37,500 nt of DNA from Neocallimastix lanati (nom. inval.) (GCA_016946835.1 JACVTC010000017.1:1080001-1117500), one strand, 5' to 3'. Positions 10,804 through 29,040 are shown, counted from the stretch's first letter. The notes: generated by a model not told the origin, from the sequence alone. A program made the numbers and translations.

Positions 10804-12164
10804 AAAATTTATTTTTGAATAAGATGTAACTTCTTGTTGACAACAAGGGCATCGTTTATAATTTCTAAAGGTCATCATTTCTCTACAATCATCACAAACA
10901 CTAAGACATCCACATGGCCATAATACAATTTCCCTTTGTGCATCAAAACAAATGACACAGGTTCTACGATAGAATTCATATGGATCATTAATATTTTTCT
11001 TTGTGTTATATTTTTTCGATTTTCCCTTATTATAATTGCTCTTATTACTGTTATTATTAGAACTAGAAGAACTACTTATACTACTTTCTTCGAATGATAA
11101 ATCATATATTTGTTGTTTGAAAATATTATTTTTTTTTAAATTATTTTTCCATTTTTCTTTTATTCTTTTTTCCGAGGATGTACTAGGGTATTTTAAAGAA
11201 TCATCATTATTTTCATATTTTGAAAATGATACTAATGTATCATTAGTGTCATTTGTTCTTTGTGAAGAGATACTTTCATTAGTATTTAAAAATTCGTTAG
11301 AATTTAATAATTTTTGATACCTTGAGCGTGTAATTATTCCTTGATTTTCTTTATCAAATGATATATAGGATTCTATAAAGGAATTTTGATTCTTTCCATT
11401 GTCAACAATTATGTTTTGATTCTTCAATCCATCAATAACATCCACATCTTTCATAATATCATAAAGTTCATGATAAATAGTATCTTTTGGTTTATTTATT
11501 GTTATATCAGAATCAAGATCATTCTCTTCAATATCACTGGGCGTTTCTGAATAAATATATGTTGGGTCTTTTAGAGAATCATCATCTTCACTTTCATCAA
11601 AAGTTGTATATAAAAACTTTTTATAATCATTAATTTTTGAATTTTTATTTTCACTATTCTTATTGTGCTTTTTTTTATTTAAATTTCTTTTAAATGAATT
11701 TGTGGATGATGAACTCATTGATTTAATAGAATCTTTTGATTGATTTACCTCTTTTATATTCTTGTCAATATCATAATCATTATTATTCTTATTATTATAA
11801 TCATCAGATTTCCAATTTTTCTTTTGAATTTTAAAATTTTTTTCTTTACTATTTTCATTATTATTATAATTATTAAAGATATTATATCTTATTGAATAAT
11901 TATTGTTTAAAAATATTTGACTTCTTAAAAATAATGAAATATATTGAGAATTAAAGAAATCAAAAATTTGATTTTGTAAGTTTCTTTTATTATTTAATAC
12001 TATTTTATAATCTGAATTATTTAATTCTTTAATATCAAACTCTTCGGATTGGAAGTTGTTAATATTTGAATTATAAATATTTCTATATATATTGTAATTT
12101 GGATTTGTCCAGTTTTGATATTTAAATTTTGACTTTTCTATTTTTTTTTTAATATTAACATCAA

Positions 12165-12200
<36 letters not shown>

Positions 12201-12585
12201 CATTTATGAGCTTAAAACAATTCTCATTATTTATATTTAAAAATTTTTTTTTAATTAGTTTGGAACTTGTATTTTTTAAATTTTTATTAATATTTAATTG
12301 ATTTTTATATTTATATAAGTTGTAACAATAGTAAGACGTTGGAAGCAATATTGCATTAGAATGATAATTATATCCATTAGTTCTTTCAATACGTAGTATT
12401 TGTTCAGCAAGACTAAATAATATTGAATGACAATCATCTTGTAATGAAAATTCTTTTAATCTTAATTTTATTGTGTGGTTAAAGCCTTTTATATTTTCAT
12501 CAACAAAATATTTTAAAAACTGAAATAAGAAATATACAAAAACTGAAAACATAAGTACAAATTCCATAACACGCCAAAAATACTA

Positions 12586-12624
<39 letters not shown>

Positions 12625-12724
12625 ATATAATAAATAAATAAATATAATAAATAAATAAATATAATAAATAAATAAATATAATAAATAAATAAATATAATA
12701 AATAAATGTAATAAATAAATATAA

Positions 12725-12759
<35 letters not shown>

Positions 12760-13967
12760 AATTAAAAAATCATAATTTAAAATTAATTTAAAATTTAATT
12801 AATATCATCAATTATTAATTATTAATTATTAATTATTATGGCAATAATTTTTATTTCTATAAAAACTTACTAAGATTTTTGGATATCCCTTTTCATTAGA
12901 CCAAAGATAATAAATGAAATAAAAATAATCCGTTGAACGATATAAAATGGATAATATAAGCGTCAAGTACTTTTCAAGATTAAATGTTCTAATAATCAGT
13001 ATTATTGTGGTGAAGAATGCTCTGAAAAAGAAGATTACCATTGTTGTTGTTGAACGATTATAAAATAATAACAATGAAGTTTCATAATCAATCTTTTTTT
13101 AAGAAGTTTAATATTTATATATAATTATTAAATAATTAAATAAAATATAATTAACATTTAGTTGGTATTTTTATTATTATTTTATAATAAATTTTAAAAA
13201 AAAAGAATATATCTATATTTTTATCGTTTTCTTTTTTATACTTCAAAAGTTGCGGCTTTTGCATTTCCTTGCTGATACCAAGTAATAAATAGATTTTTAA
13301 TAGCATTTGTACATGATAACATAAAATATATTTGAAAGAGATTATCAGGATTTGTGTTTGGTGTTAAAAATTTATTATAATATACTATTTCTAATAACGG
13401 TGTTGGTATTTTATTTGTATATTTTTTGAAATTTAAAATCCTTATAAATTCCATAAAAAAAGGTTCTTTTTCTTTTGAAAGATTTAAATATAAACTTTGT
13501 GAAATAATAGCTAAAATTATTAATATTGGACAATGTATCAAAAAATTATTAAATATAGATAATTTTTGTGGTCTTTTTAATGAAAGAATATTTCTTAAAT
13601 ATAACCATAATATTGTCTTTTAGTTATAGATATTAAGGATTAATTTAAAATAAATTAATATAGATATTAAACAAATTATGAAATATGTTATTATACTAAA
13701 TTTTTTATATATTTACTACAAATAATAATAATTATTATAAAAATAATAATAAATAAAAACATATTTTTATTTTTTCAATAAATTTATTTTTTTATCTCTT
13801 TTTCTTTTTTTTCATTCTTTATTTTTTAAATATATTTTTGAAATTATCATCCATTATTTTTAATTCTTATATATATAAAATAAATGTAATACCATTGTAC
13901 CAGCTATTAAAAAATATTTAGAAATAAAATACTCTGATAATGAATATAAACTTTCTTTTATATCCAT
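10798..13967 (-). CDS. multi-span membrane RING-type E3 ubiquitin ligase, Asi1/Asi3-like RING
   Basis: Four minus-strand exons: 13967-13893, 13616-13242, 13092-12871, 12582-10798, giving 818 residues. All junctions are phase 0, with donors GTATTA, GTATAA and GTAAGT; joins read AGTM/TILW, TFE/IDYE and PKIL/YFWR. The N-terminal third holds several hydrophobic segments (IHCPILIILAII, TTTMVIFFFRAFFTTIILII, FVLMFSVFVYFLFQFLKYF). The middle is Asn/Ser/Lys/Asp-rich and probably disordered. The C-terminus (766-818) is a RING: CVIC, WPCGCLSVCDDCR, CPCC and SYSKI. This cysteine pattern, with WPCGC before CDDCR and a SYSKI tail, resembles fungal Asi1/Asi3, inner-nuclear-membrane ligases that degrade mislocalised proteins. 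Membrane-E3 function is fairly secure; Asi orthology and location are inference. A shorter start at 12567 is possible but would drop the upstream membrane exons. Exon 1 is the least certain. Confidence 0.75.
12586..12762. repeat. (AAAT)n with AATAT interruptions, inside the RING gene intron
   Basis: Most of intron 3 of the RING gene (12583-12870) is (AAAT)n periodically interrupted by AATATAAT, forming a compound microsatellite. It abuts the acceptor at 12583-12584 within a few bases. Confidence 0.9.
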
Positions 13968-14561
13968 TTTATTATTAAGACAATAAAATATTATTGAACA
14001 ATACAAAAAATATTAATTTCTAAAACATTTAAATTAATTAAATTGAAGTTCGAATCGAATTGCTTTTTAAAAATTTCAACATAGTTAAAAAATATAAAAT
14101 AATTTCTATTTAAATAATATTATTAAAAATTAAAATACTTTAATTTTTAATTTTCTTTATAAAAAAATTTTATATTTTTTTATATTTTAAATTTGTATTG
14201 AATGAATGTAATTAAATAAATATTATTTAAAACTTTATTTAATAATATGGATAATTGAAATTTTCTATATTTTATATTTTACATATTTTTATATAATAAT
14301 TCATAAAATTATATATATTTTTTATATATTTATATATTATATATATTATAATAAACGATTAGCCAATTAAATTGTTATTTTTTAGAATAAAAAATTTTTT
14401 TTTTTCTTCTTAAAAAAAAATATTAACGAAGTCTATTTTTATTTCAACCATAAAAATAAAAAAAAATTATTTTTATTATTAATAAATAAATTTATTTAGT
14501 AAACTTATAATTTACTAATTAAAATTATTTTTTTCTAATATTTTTTTTTTTTACTTTAATC

Positions 14562-14600
<39 letters not shown>

Positions 14601-14613
14601 TTCATATTTTTTT

Positions 14614-14656
<43 letters not shown>

Positions 14657-14720
14657 TTCTTCATTCTTTATTATTTGAATTTATAAAAAATAAAAAATTT
14701 TTTTTCTTTAAAATTTCAAA
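13968..14720. other. divergent intergenic region (RING gene / eIF2B beta)
   Basis: The shared upstream region of two head-to-head genes. It contains poly-A/(TA)n at about 14563-14601 and (AAT)n at about 14617-14653, close before the eIF2B beta start. No recognisable promoter motif or gene. Confidence 0.5.
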
Positions 14721-16732
14721 ATGTATCTTGAAAAACAAGTGGATCTTTTAGTTTCACAATTAAAGAGAAGGTTAATAATATAAAATCATTAATATATATA
14801 TATATATATCTAAATTTTTATAAAATATATATCTAATATTTATGGTATATTATATTTGTAACTTTTTTTAAAAATAATATTAATGTATAATTTTTAAATT
14901 TATTATAATCATTTTATTTTATTATTTTTTTATTGTATTATTTAAATGATTATTTTATTTTATTATTTTTATTTTATTATTATATTATTATTATTATATT
15001 ATATTATTATATTATTATTATTATTATTATTATTATATAATTACATAAATAAAGACAAATTGTTAATTCAGCTCAAGCTGCAATTCAAACAGCTTATTTA
15101 ATGAGAAAAGTAATTGCATCAACAAAAAGTCATCAAGCTGATAAATTAATTGACACTGTTAAGGAAATCGGAAAAAGATTAGTTTCTGCCCAACCAATGG
15201 GTAAATAAATTTTAAGTTTTCTTATAAATTATTGAAAGGAGAAATAAATTTTTTAAATTTTAATTTCTCTTTATTTATTTTGAATAATACTTCTTCAAAA
15301 CAGAATTAGTTGTAGGTAATATTATTAGAAGAGTTTTACATATTATTCGTGAAGAATATACTACAATAATGAGACAAGAACAAAATAAAGTTCCACAATT
15401 TCCAAGTTCATCTTCAACAATGTTTAATTTACTCGAAACCTCTGATGATATTGATTATTCAAATACTTTTTATGATATCCTTATTATAAATTTAAATGAT
15501 TTTTATCTATAAAGCATATAATTTCAATATATGTGTACACTTTTTTTATATAATTATTTTCTTTAACATATATATACATTTCAAGCAATTAGTTATTGAT
15601 GGTATTAAAGATTTAATTGATGAATTAGAAACTCAACAACAAAATATTGCTAATCAAGCCTTAGAACATATTCATTCGAAGTATATTTAAATTAATAATA
15701 ATGCATATATTCATATATATTAAATATCAATATTTCCTTTTAACATGGACTTTTTTAAAATATATATATATATATATAAAATTGAATTGAAATTTAGTGA
15801 AATCATTATGACTCTTAATAATTCTGAAACAGTACAAAATTATTTAAAACAAGCTGCAAAGACTAGAACATTCCAAGTTATTGTTGCAGATACTTCACCA
15901 ACGTAAATAATACAATTAGATTTACTTTATTAAATTAATGATGAAAATTTTTATAAGTTTAAAGATTGACATAACGGATAAGTAATTTTTAAATTATAAT
16001 TTATAAATTAATTAGTCATGAAGGTCAAGTTATGGCTAAAGCTTTAGCATCTGCAGGTATCGAAACTACTTTAATTCCAGATTCAGCTATTTTTGCTGTT
16101 ATGTCAAGAGTTAATAAAGTTATTCTTGGTAGTCATACTGTTACTGCAAATGGCGGTCTTATTGCTTGTACTGGTAGTCGTATTATTGCCACTGCAGCAA
16201 AATATCATTCCACACCTGTAGTAGTATGCATTGGTTTATATAAACTTTCTCCTCAATATCCATTTGATGTTGAAGAATATAATCTTTGTGTATCACCTGA
16301 TCAAGTATATACATACGATGAAGGTAAATTCAATCTCAAATAAATATTCTTTATAATTTGTATAATTAAATATTTATCATAAAAATTTTATTTTTTTAAT
16401 AACATTTTTTATTAAATTTATAATATATATAGGAGATATATTAGAAAAGGTTGATATTATTAATCCATACTACGAATATGTTCCACCTGAATTAGTTAGC
16501 TTATTCATTACAAATGTGTAAGTGTTTTATTAATATATTATTTAATTTGATTTGATATTAAGTTTAATAAATTTATTAATTCAAAAAAATATATATAATA
16601 TTTACTTCATCATATTAATTTTTATACTTTTAAATGTAATTACTTATTAATAATTATAGTGGTCCACAACCACCAACTTATATGTATAGATTATTGAATG
16701 AATTTTATTCAAAGGAAGATTTTGAAATTTAA
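14721..16732 (+). CDS. GCD7: translation initiation factor eIF2B subunit beta
   Basis: Eight exons: 14721-14770, 15055-15200, 15304-15474, 15578-15680, 15798-15902, 16016-16323, 16433-16517, 16660-16732, giving 346 residues, about the size of human eIF2B beta. It is a regulatory subunit of the decameric GDP/GTP exchange factor for eIF2. With alpha and delta it senses phosphorylated eIF2 in the integrated stress response; cytoplasmic. Family motifs: IANQALEHIHSNEIIMTL, HEGQVMAKALASAGIETT, DSAIFAVMSRVNKVILGSHT, ANGGLIACTG, AAKYHSTPVVVC, EGDILEKV and YYEYVPPELVSLFITNVG. The YVPPEL plus LFITN ending separates beta from alpha and delta. Seven introns: six are GT-AG; intron 3 is AT-AC with U12 signals, and using it restores FYDFKQLVIDGIKDL in frame. 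Confidence 0.96.
15475..15577 (+). other. eIF2B beta intron 3: candidate U12-type AT-AC intron
   Basis: Exon 3 ends ...TTTTATG and no GT donor exists nearby. The sequence continues ATATCCTT (15475-15482), the U12 AT-AC donor. TTCTTTAAC (one change from the branch consensus TTCCTTAAC) lies near the 3' end, and 11 nt after its branch A comes the AC at 15576-15577. Removing these 103 nt joins G/AT into Asp123 and gives the conserved frame FYDFKQLVIDGI. The alternative acceptor TTCAAG at 15584 would have no matching donor. Confidence 0.88.
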
Positions 16733-16870
16733 ATTACTCAAAACTCTATTAATAACCAAAAAAATAACATACAAAAAAAATTTTTTTTTTTTTACAATTT
16801 TATATAAATTATTTTTTTTAAAAAATATAATAAACTAATAGTATATTATAACTATAATAAAAAACTTAAC

Positions 16871-16908
<38 letters not shown>

Positions 16909-17419
16909 CAATAATAATAATAATAATACTAAATGATAGATAGAAGTATTATCAAAAATATAGATATAACCATTTAAAAGTTATTAAATAGTAACAATTA
17001 ATAATTGTTGATAAACATTTTTAACTTTTTTTTTTTTTTTTTTTTTTTTTTTGATTGAAAAATTACTATTATAACAAAATAAGATAAATTTAATATATAA
17101 TAAATAAAATTTGCAAACATTCTAAAATATAAACACAATGATTTATTTGAATATCTAAATAACTAATATAATTATACATTTAATATTTAATTATTATTTT
17201 AATCAATTTATTTTAGTTATTAATGGTGATATAAAAAAAAATTCTAAATTATAGAACATTATAATTATAATTGATTTAAATATAATATTAAAATTTTTAT
17301 AACTAAAACAATACATATAAAAAAAAGGAAAAAGAAAAAAGAAAAAATAAGGTTACATTAATTCTGTTTTAAAATTATTATTCTATATCTAATAATTAAT
17401 AGTAATATTACAAAATTAC

Positions 17420-17467
<48 letters not shown>

Positions 17468-18204
17468 CTTATAAAGAATTAAAAAATTTACATATAAATT
17501 AATATAATTTTTTGATTAATTAAATTTTAATTTAATCTATATAAGATCATTGATTAACTAAATATTAATTTTTTTTTTTTTGAGGAATAATTAAAGTTTT
17601 GAAATTTATAATAAATTATAAATAAATAAAAATTAATAAATAATATTTATGATAGTTATTATTATTATATTTTCTTACAAAGACTTTCTAATTGCTTTTA
17701 TATAATAGTTTATATATAAATTAAAAAATAATTTTTAATAAGAAATTAACAAATTCACATATATTGCTTATTTATAATATGATTACTGGAAAAATTTCAT
17801 TAAAGCATGAACAATTTGTATAATGAACCATTTTTTCTAATTTTTCAAAATGTATCTACCATATCATAATATATAAAAAAATTTTTTATTAATGCATATT
17901 TATAATTATAATTATTTAAAAATTATTATATTATGGAATATATTATGTTAAATATAATATATACATATAAAATTGTTTTTATATATAAAAATAAAAATTA
18001 TTAAATCTTACATATGTTTATTTATAAACAATAAATACAATATACAAATAATGTAGATTTCTTAATGTAAATTCAATATACATTGTTTTTATAAATAAAA
18101 ATCTTATTATATATATATAATTCTTTTCTATTAAATAACTTTTACTTATTTATTTTATTTTATTTTATTTTATTTTATTTATTTTTTATTTTTTTTTTTT
18201 TTTG

Positions 18205-18235
<31 letters not shown>

Positions 18236-18790
18236 TTTAAAAAAAGTGAAATTCATTTTAAAATCACAGCTATCGAAAGAAAATATAATATTATAATATA
18301 AATAAATTAGAAAAAAATTATTATATGTAAATAGAAATAATTTTTTATTTAATATATATATATTTTGAAATAGTATTAATATTTTGATTATTTCTTTGTA
18401 TTTATTATTTTAAATATATAAACATTGAATAAAATTTATTTTTTTTTTATCTATAAAACATTATATTAATATATATAAAATTGAATTATTAGATTAAATA
18501 AAAGTTGGAATGAAATTTTATTGAAAATCTTATTAAAATAGTATTATGAATAAATTCTATTAGACATTATTCAATATTTTTTTTATTTTTTTTTTTAAGA
18601 ATAAAAGTTGATAAGGTAATAATATGTATATATGTAATAAGATAATAAAAGATATATTATTTTTTATTATAATTTAAATATAAATAATATATAATAACTA
18701 GAATTATGTATTAATAAATTCGTTTATCGTATTTCTTTTATAGTTAAAGACTTCTTATAATTTTTAAATAATATAAATTAAATTTTCATA
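16733..18790. other. AT-rich intergenic between eIF2B beta and transportin
   Basis: No gene recognised in about 2 kb. It contains a poly-A tract (about 16873-16908), a poly-T tract (about 17030-17052), an (ATT)n array (about 17420-17463) and (TTTTA)n near 18150-18180. Confidence 0.55.
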
Positions 18791-21700
18791 ATGGATTGGC
18801 AACCAGAACCAGTTAGTTTACAACAATTAGTTGATTTATTACAACAATCAACAACACCTAACACAGAAATTCATATGAGAGTTACTCAAGTATATATATA
18901 ATAATATAAAAGTTTTATTTACTTATATATATAATTAATTTTAAATAAGAAAAAATATTTTAAAATAGAAATATAAATTTTATTTTAGAAATATAAATTT
19001 ATATTTTTCATTGTTTTTATTTATTTTGAATAACAAAATTTGATCTAGAATTCTAATAAAAAATATATAAATTATAATAAATATATATATATTTTTATTA
19101 CTAAACATAAATAAAATTTCATTTTTAAAAATATAGCAATTAAGATCTTTCGATAATATACCTGATTATAATAAGTATCTTGCGTTTATATTTACACATC
19201 TTCAACAAGAAAATATATCAACACGTGTTGCTGCAGGTCTCGTTCTAAAAAATAATATTAAAATTAATGTTGGAAATATTCCATTAGAAGTTATAGAGTA
19301 TGTTAAGCAATGTGCTATTCAAGCATTAAATGACAATGTGGTAAACATTCGTTCAACAGCAGGTACTGTCATTACAACAATATGTACAACATATGGATTT
19401 GAATCATGGCCAGATTTATTAAAGCAATTAGTTAGTTTATTAGATAATCAAAATATTTTAATTGTTGAGGTATAATATTATAAACCAATTAATTTATAAT
19501 TAATTATATATTATTGTTATCTTGTATTTATATTCCAGAAATAATATATAATGAATAAACAATTAAATATTTAAGCTAATTAAATAATTAAATAGATAAT
19601 AATTTATATCTATATATATTTAAATAAACTAATTTTAATAAATATTAATACAAATTTAAATAAAAATAGAGTAGTATTAGTGCACTTCAAAAAATTTGCG
19701 AAGATTCTGCAAGTGAATTAAGATATAAAAATGAAAATGATTTATATTATATTATTCCCAAATTCATAGAATTATTTAATTCACCAAGTGTTAAAGTAAG
19801 AAGAGATGCAATTGATTGTACAAATCAATTTATATTAATGAAAGCAGATTTTATTACTTGCCATATGAAAAATTTTTTAAATGGTTTATACCAATGTACA
19901 TCGGATACTTCTCCAGAAGTTAAAAAAGTAGTATGTCAAGCATTTGTAATGATTTTGGAAGTATATCCAAATGAATTAATGGAAGAATTATCAAATGTTG
20001 TTAAATATATGCTTTATTGTACTCAAGATGAAGATGAAAGTGTTGCACTTGAAGCATGTGAATTTTGGTTGACTTTTGCCGAACAGCCAATGATGTTAAT
20101 GAATCTATCATCATTCATACCTGAGTAAGTAATTATAATTAAAAAAATTTAATATTAAATTTTATAATAATTTTTTAAATTATAATAAATTACAAGAATA
20201 TGTTTAACATTATATTTAAATGTTTATTAATATCCTTATATTTATTATATTTAATCATATAAATAAAAAGTATTGTTCCCGTTTTATTAAAGGGAATGAT
20301 ATATAGTCCAAATGATATTGCAATTATTAAAGGTCTCGATGAAGATGACACAAATATTCCGGATAATGAACAAGATATAAAACCTCGTCATCATAAATCA
20401 AAACAACATTATCATCCTGATCAACCTCATGAATTTATAGAAGATTACGAAGAAGATGATGATGATTATGACGATGATGATGACGAAAAATATTCAGAAT
20501 GGAATCTTAGAAAATGCTCCGCTGCTGCCTTAGATGTTATGGCGTCTACAATTGGAGATAAATTATTAGAAGTATTACTTCCATTATTAAATACTGAATT
20601 ACAAAGTTCAGAATGGGAACATGTTGAATCAGCTATTTTGGCTTTAGGTGCTGTTGGTGAAGGTAAAATTAAATATTAAATTTATGAAATATTATTTTTA
20701 TATTAATAAGATATAAAAAATCAATATAGAATTATAAATTTCATTATTATTTCTTTTTTTTTTTTTAAAAAAAAAAAAAAAAAGATTTAACAATTATATT
20801 AATTTTTATTTAATAAATAAATTATAGGTTGTCAAGAAGGTATGAAGGTTCATTTACCAACATTATGGCAATTTTTATTATCAAATTTAGAAAATCCAAA
20901 AGTAATTTTAATTGATTATTAAATATAATATATATATTATAAAAGAAAATATAATCATTAATTAATTATATTGTCAAAATATAGCCATTAGTTAGATCTA
21001 TTACTTGTTGGACATTAGGCCGATATGCGAAATGGTCATTGGAACCCCCGCTCAATACTGATATTGAACTTCATCGTCAAACATATTTTAATCCTTTGTT
21101 AGAAAAGGTATCCACAAGCAAAATATAATTTAATTGAAATATAATTATAATATTCAATTTTAAATGACTTATATAATTATAATCGTAATATTTTTTAAAT
21201 AGCTTCTTAATAGAATTCTTGATAATAATAAAAGAGTACAAGAAGCTAGTTGCAGTGCATTTGCAACATTAGAAGAAATAGCACAAGGAGAGTTAATTCC
21301 ATATCTTAAACCTATATTAGAAAATTTTTCTATTGCATTTACGAAATATCAAGTAAGAAATTAGAATAATAATAATAATGTTAATATTTATATTAATTTA
21401 TAAATGATTTTTACTAATGACCATAATAATAATTTATTAAAAACTTAATAATTTATTATATATTTTAAATATCATTAAATTTAGAATAAGAATTTATTAA
21501 TTTTATATGATGCTGTTGGAACACTTGCTGATTCAGTAGCTGAAGCATTAAATCAGCCAGAATTAATTGAAATTTTAATGCCCCCTCTTTTGAACCGTTG
21601 GAATCAAATATCAGATGATGATAATGGCATATTTCCATTACTTGAAGTAATTATTGTCCAATAATGTTTTTATAGTATTATTTTATTTTATCATTATTTT

Positions 21701-23306
21701 ATTTATATTAATATATAATAAATAAATTATTATATTATTCAGTGTTTATCATCAGTTGCAATAGCCTTAGGTCCCGGATTTATACCATATGCTCAACCAA
21801 TCTGGCAACGTTGCCTAAATATTATTGAAAGAACATTTGTGTTAGATGATGTAAGTAATTAATATTAAAATATAGTACTAATTTGTAATTATTTATAATA
21901 AAACAGTATATTAATAATCTATATATTATAAATATTAGGCATTTAAGAGAGGAGAAACCGAAGAAAAACCTGATAAAGATTTTATTATTGTTGCATTAGA
22001 TTTACTTAGTGGTATATTTCAAGGTTTAGGAAATCAAATTGAATTTTTAATGTCAAATAGTTATCAAACCCTTCTTGATATAATTTTAAAGTCTGTAAGA
22101 GTAAGTATAATTTATTGAGTTAATTAAACAAAACAAAATAAAACAAAATAAAAAATATATTATAATATATAAATATGTTTTTTAAATAATAATGAATTAA
22201 TATAAACAAATTGAAAAATTAAAAGGATGACGCTCTCGATGTTCAACAGAGTGCGTATGCTTTATTAGGTGATGTAGCTATTTCCGCTTATGGTTACTTA
22301 AAACCAAGATTACCTGAATTTATGATTGATATAGTTAAAGTAATAACTACTTATAATGAAAGTTTTCATGATCTTGTTTGTAATAATGCTATTTGGGCAA
22401 CTGGTGAAATATCTCTCAAAGCTAGTAAGTTTAATCATATTTATAATTATTCATATTTATAATTATAATAATATTTATAATAATATATATATTTATACAT
22501 TGATTTTTATTCATTATAATATAAAAATATATATACATATTTTAAAATAAAATAGATGATGATATGAAACAATATGTTGGAAGTATCATAGAGCCATTAA
22601 TTATGAAATTACATCAAGAATCTAAATCATTATCATTATTAGAAAATATAGCTATTACTATAAGTAGAATAGGTTTTGTTTGTCCAGAAATTGTTTCTAA
22701 CTATTTACCAATGTTTTTCAAACAATGGTAAATATCAATATTATAATAAATAAAATTTTAGTGTATTATATTTATTAATTATATAATATTAAAAATATAT
22801 ATATATATTTTAATTTTTTTTTAAATTATAGGTGTGGTATATTAAGAAATATTGCTGATAATAAAGAAAAAGAATCAGCATTCTTTGGTATGTGTAAAAT
22901 GATAGAAACAAAGCCAAATCTAGTAGTTGAAGTAAAATAAAAAATTAATAAAATTATAATAAAAATATAATGTATGTATGAAATTATTATATAATTAATT
23001 TATAATTTAAATTAAATATTTTAGGATTTTGTATATTTCTGTGATGCTATTGTTCATTGGACTCGTCTTTCTCCACAATTGAATAATTGTTTTATTAATG
23101 TACGATAAATATAGATATTAATAATATTATATATAACAATGATAATAATTATAATAATAATGTATATTTTTTAATATTATAAAAAGATATTAAATGCATT
23201 TAAACAAGAGATAGGTGAAAATTGGGAACAATGTTTAGCAAAGTATCCTGATGAAGAAATGAGGCAAATAATAAGACAACGTTTACAAGTCCGTTATCAA
23301 GTTTAA
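18791..23306 (+). CDS. KAP104: transportin / karyopherin beta-2 (nuclear import receptor)
   Basis: Fifteen exons: 18791-18889, 19137-19469, 19670-20124, 20271-20662, 20828-20901, 20985-21107, 21203-21352, 21485-21646, 21743-21850, 21939-22100, 22226-22424, 22556-22727, 22832-22931, 23025-23099, 23187-23306; 907 residues, near the usual length. It is a HEAT-repeat importin that carries PY-NLS cargoes such as hnRNP proteins through nuclear pores and releases them on RanGTP. Diagnostic stretches: DWQPEP at the start, [11 protein letters not shown], and the acidic H8 loop ([15 protein letters not shown], then [18 protein letters not shown]) followed by [15 protein letters not shown]. Further on are [60 protein letters not shown] and [11 protein letters not shown]. 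The acidic loop is the element that couples RanGTP binding to cargo release. Introns are 82-247 nt, all GT-AG. Kap104 and TNPO1 names refer to the same family. Confidence 0.96.
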
Positions 23307-24723
23307 AGTTAATAATTAAATAAAATTAATATAAATAAATATCAAAATAAATATGATATAAAAAAAAAAGTGTAAAATCATTTCATTGATTTAATTAGAA
23401 ATTTATTAAAATATATATTACTATATAAATATTTTTCTAATAATAATATAATAATTGTTATTGTTAAAGTTTCAATAATTAATACTTAAGTTTATTTTTC
23501 ATCTTTTAAATTTTCATAATATCTTATTAATTTTCATACAATTTTTTTTTAATTGATAATTACATATAACATAATAATATTTATAAATAATAAATAATTT
23601 AAAAACAAATTATTTTTAAATACTCATATAAAGAAAATTTTATAAAAATATTTTAATTAATATATATACATATGTATATATTAATTATATAGTTAATAAT
23701 TTGAAGAAAAGAAAAGAAAAAAATATATGAAATAATAATACTATTATTATAAATTCTATTTAATATATATATTCCATGATAAAAATAATTAAATCCATCA
23801 AAAAATATATTGAATAAATAGTAAATTAAATATAATAATTTATTATAAAGTTTATTATTATTAAAATATATAAGTTTTAAGAATTAATATATAATAATAT
23901 AATTTTTTTAATTATGATATAATAACGGATTTTTTTCTTTTTTTTTTTTTTTTTTTTTTTTCTTTTTTAATTCAGAAAAGAATAGAAGTAGTTTTTATAG
24001 AAAATAAAAAATAAAAAATTAAACTATTTTTTAGAAAAAATAAAATAATTTATAAATATAAATTTTAAAGTAAAGAAGTTTAATAGATTTTTAAAATAAT
24101 TTTAATTTATTTACATTATTTTATATTTTATATATATATATATAAAGTTGTATATGTTAGTTATAAAATTAAAATTATATTTGAAAATGTTTTATCAAAA
24201 TTGTTAATTTATAAGAATAAAAAATTTATATATAATGTACAAATTTTAATAAAAAAAATTCTTTTATTATTGAAATAATTTAAAATTGAAATAAATTTTA
24301 TATATAAAATAATTTAAAAAGTCATCGTATTAACAATAATTAAAATAAAATTTTGATGTATTTCACATAGTTTAGGAAATTTAAAATAGAAATTCAATAA
24401 TAGATGATAAACTTTTTATTAATATACAGTTGTTTATAATTATACTCGAAGTTTTAAGTTTTAAAATTATTGATATTAAAATTTTATTGAGATAAATATC
24501 TATTATCAGTTTTTTGAACTATTCAAATCCTTGATAAAATTGTTAAAATTTTTTTGCTAAATTATTACAAAAATAAATTTCGTAAAAAATTTTATTATTA
24601 TATTATACAAATGATAATAAACTGAAATTTAAAAAAGTAAAACATAAATGTAAATAAATTTTTAAATTTAATTTATTAAATTCTTTTCAAATTATCACAT
24701 AAGAGAAATTTAAATATATAAAA
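23307..24723. other. AT-rich intergenic between transportin and the CLC gene
   Basis: About 1.4 kb with no recognisable exon or RNA gene. A poly-T tract (about 23938-23960) and a short (TA)n (about 24129-24144) are present. The two flanking genes point the same way. Confidence 0.55.

Positions 24724-29040
<4,317 letters not shown>

Noticed and set aside
12586-12762. Regular AAATAAAT/AATATAAT spacing considered as a CRISPR-like or satellite array
   Set aside because: No unique spacers; it is a compound microsatellite inside an intron of a eukaryotic gene.
14046-14062. GTTCGAATCGAA resembling a tRNA T-loop
   Set aside because: Neither a T-stem nor an acceptor stem can be formed.
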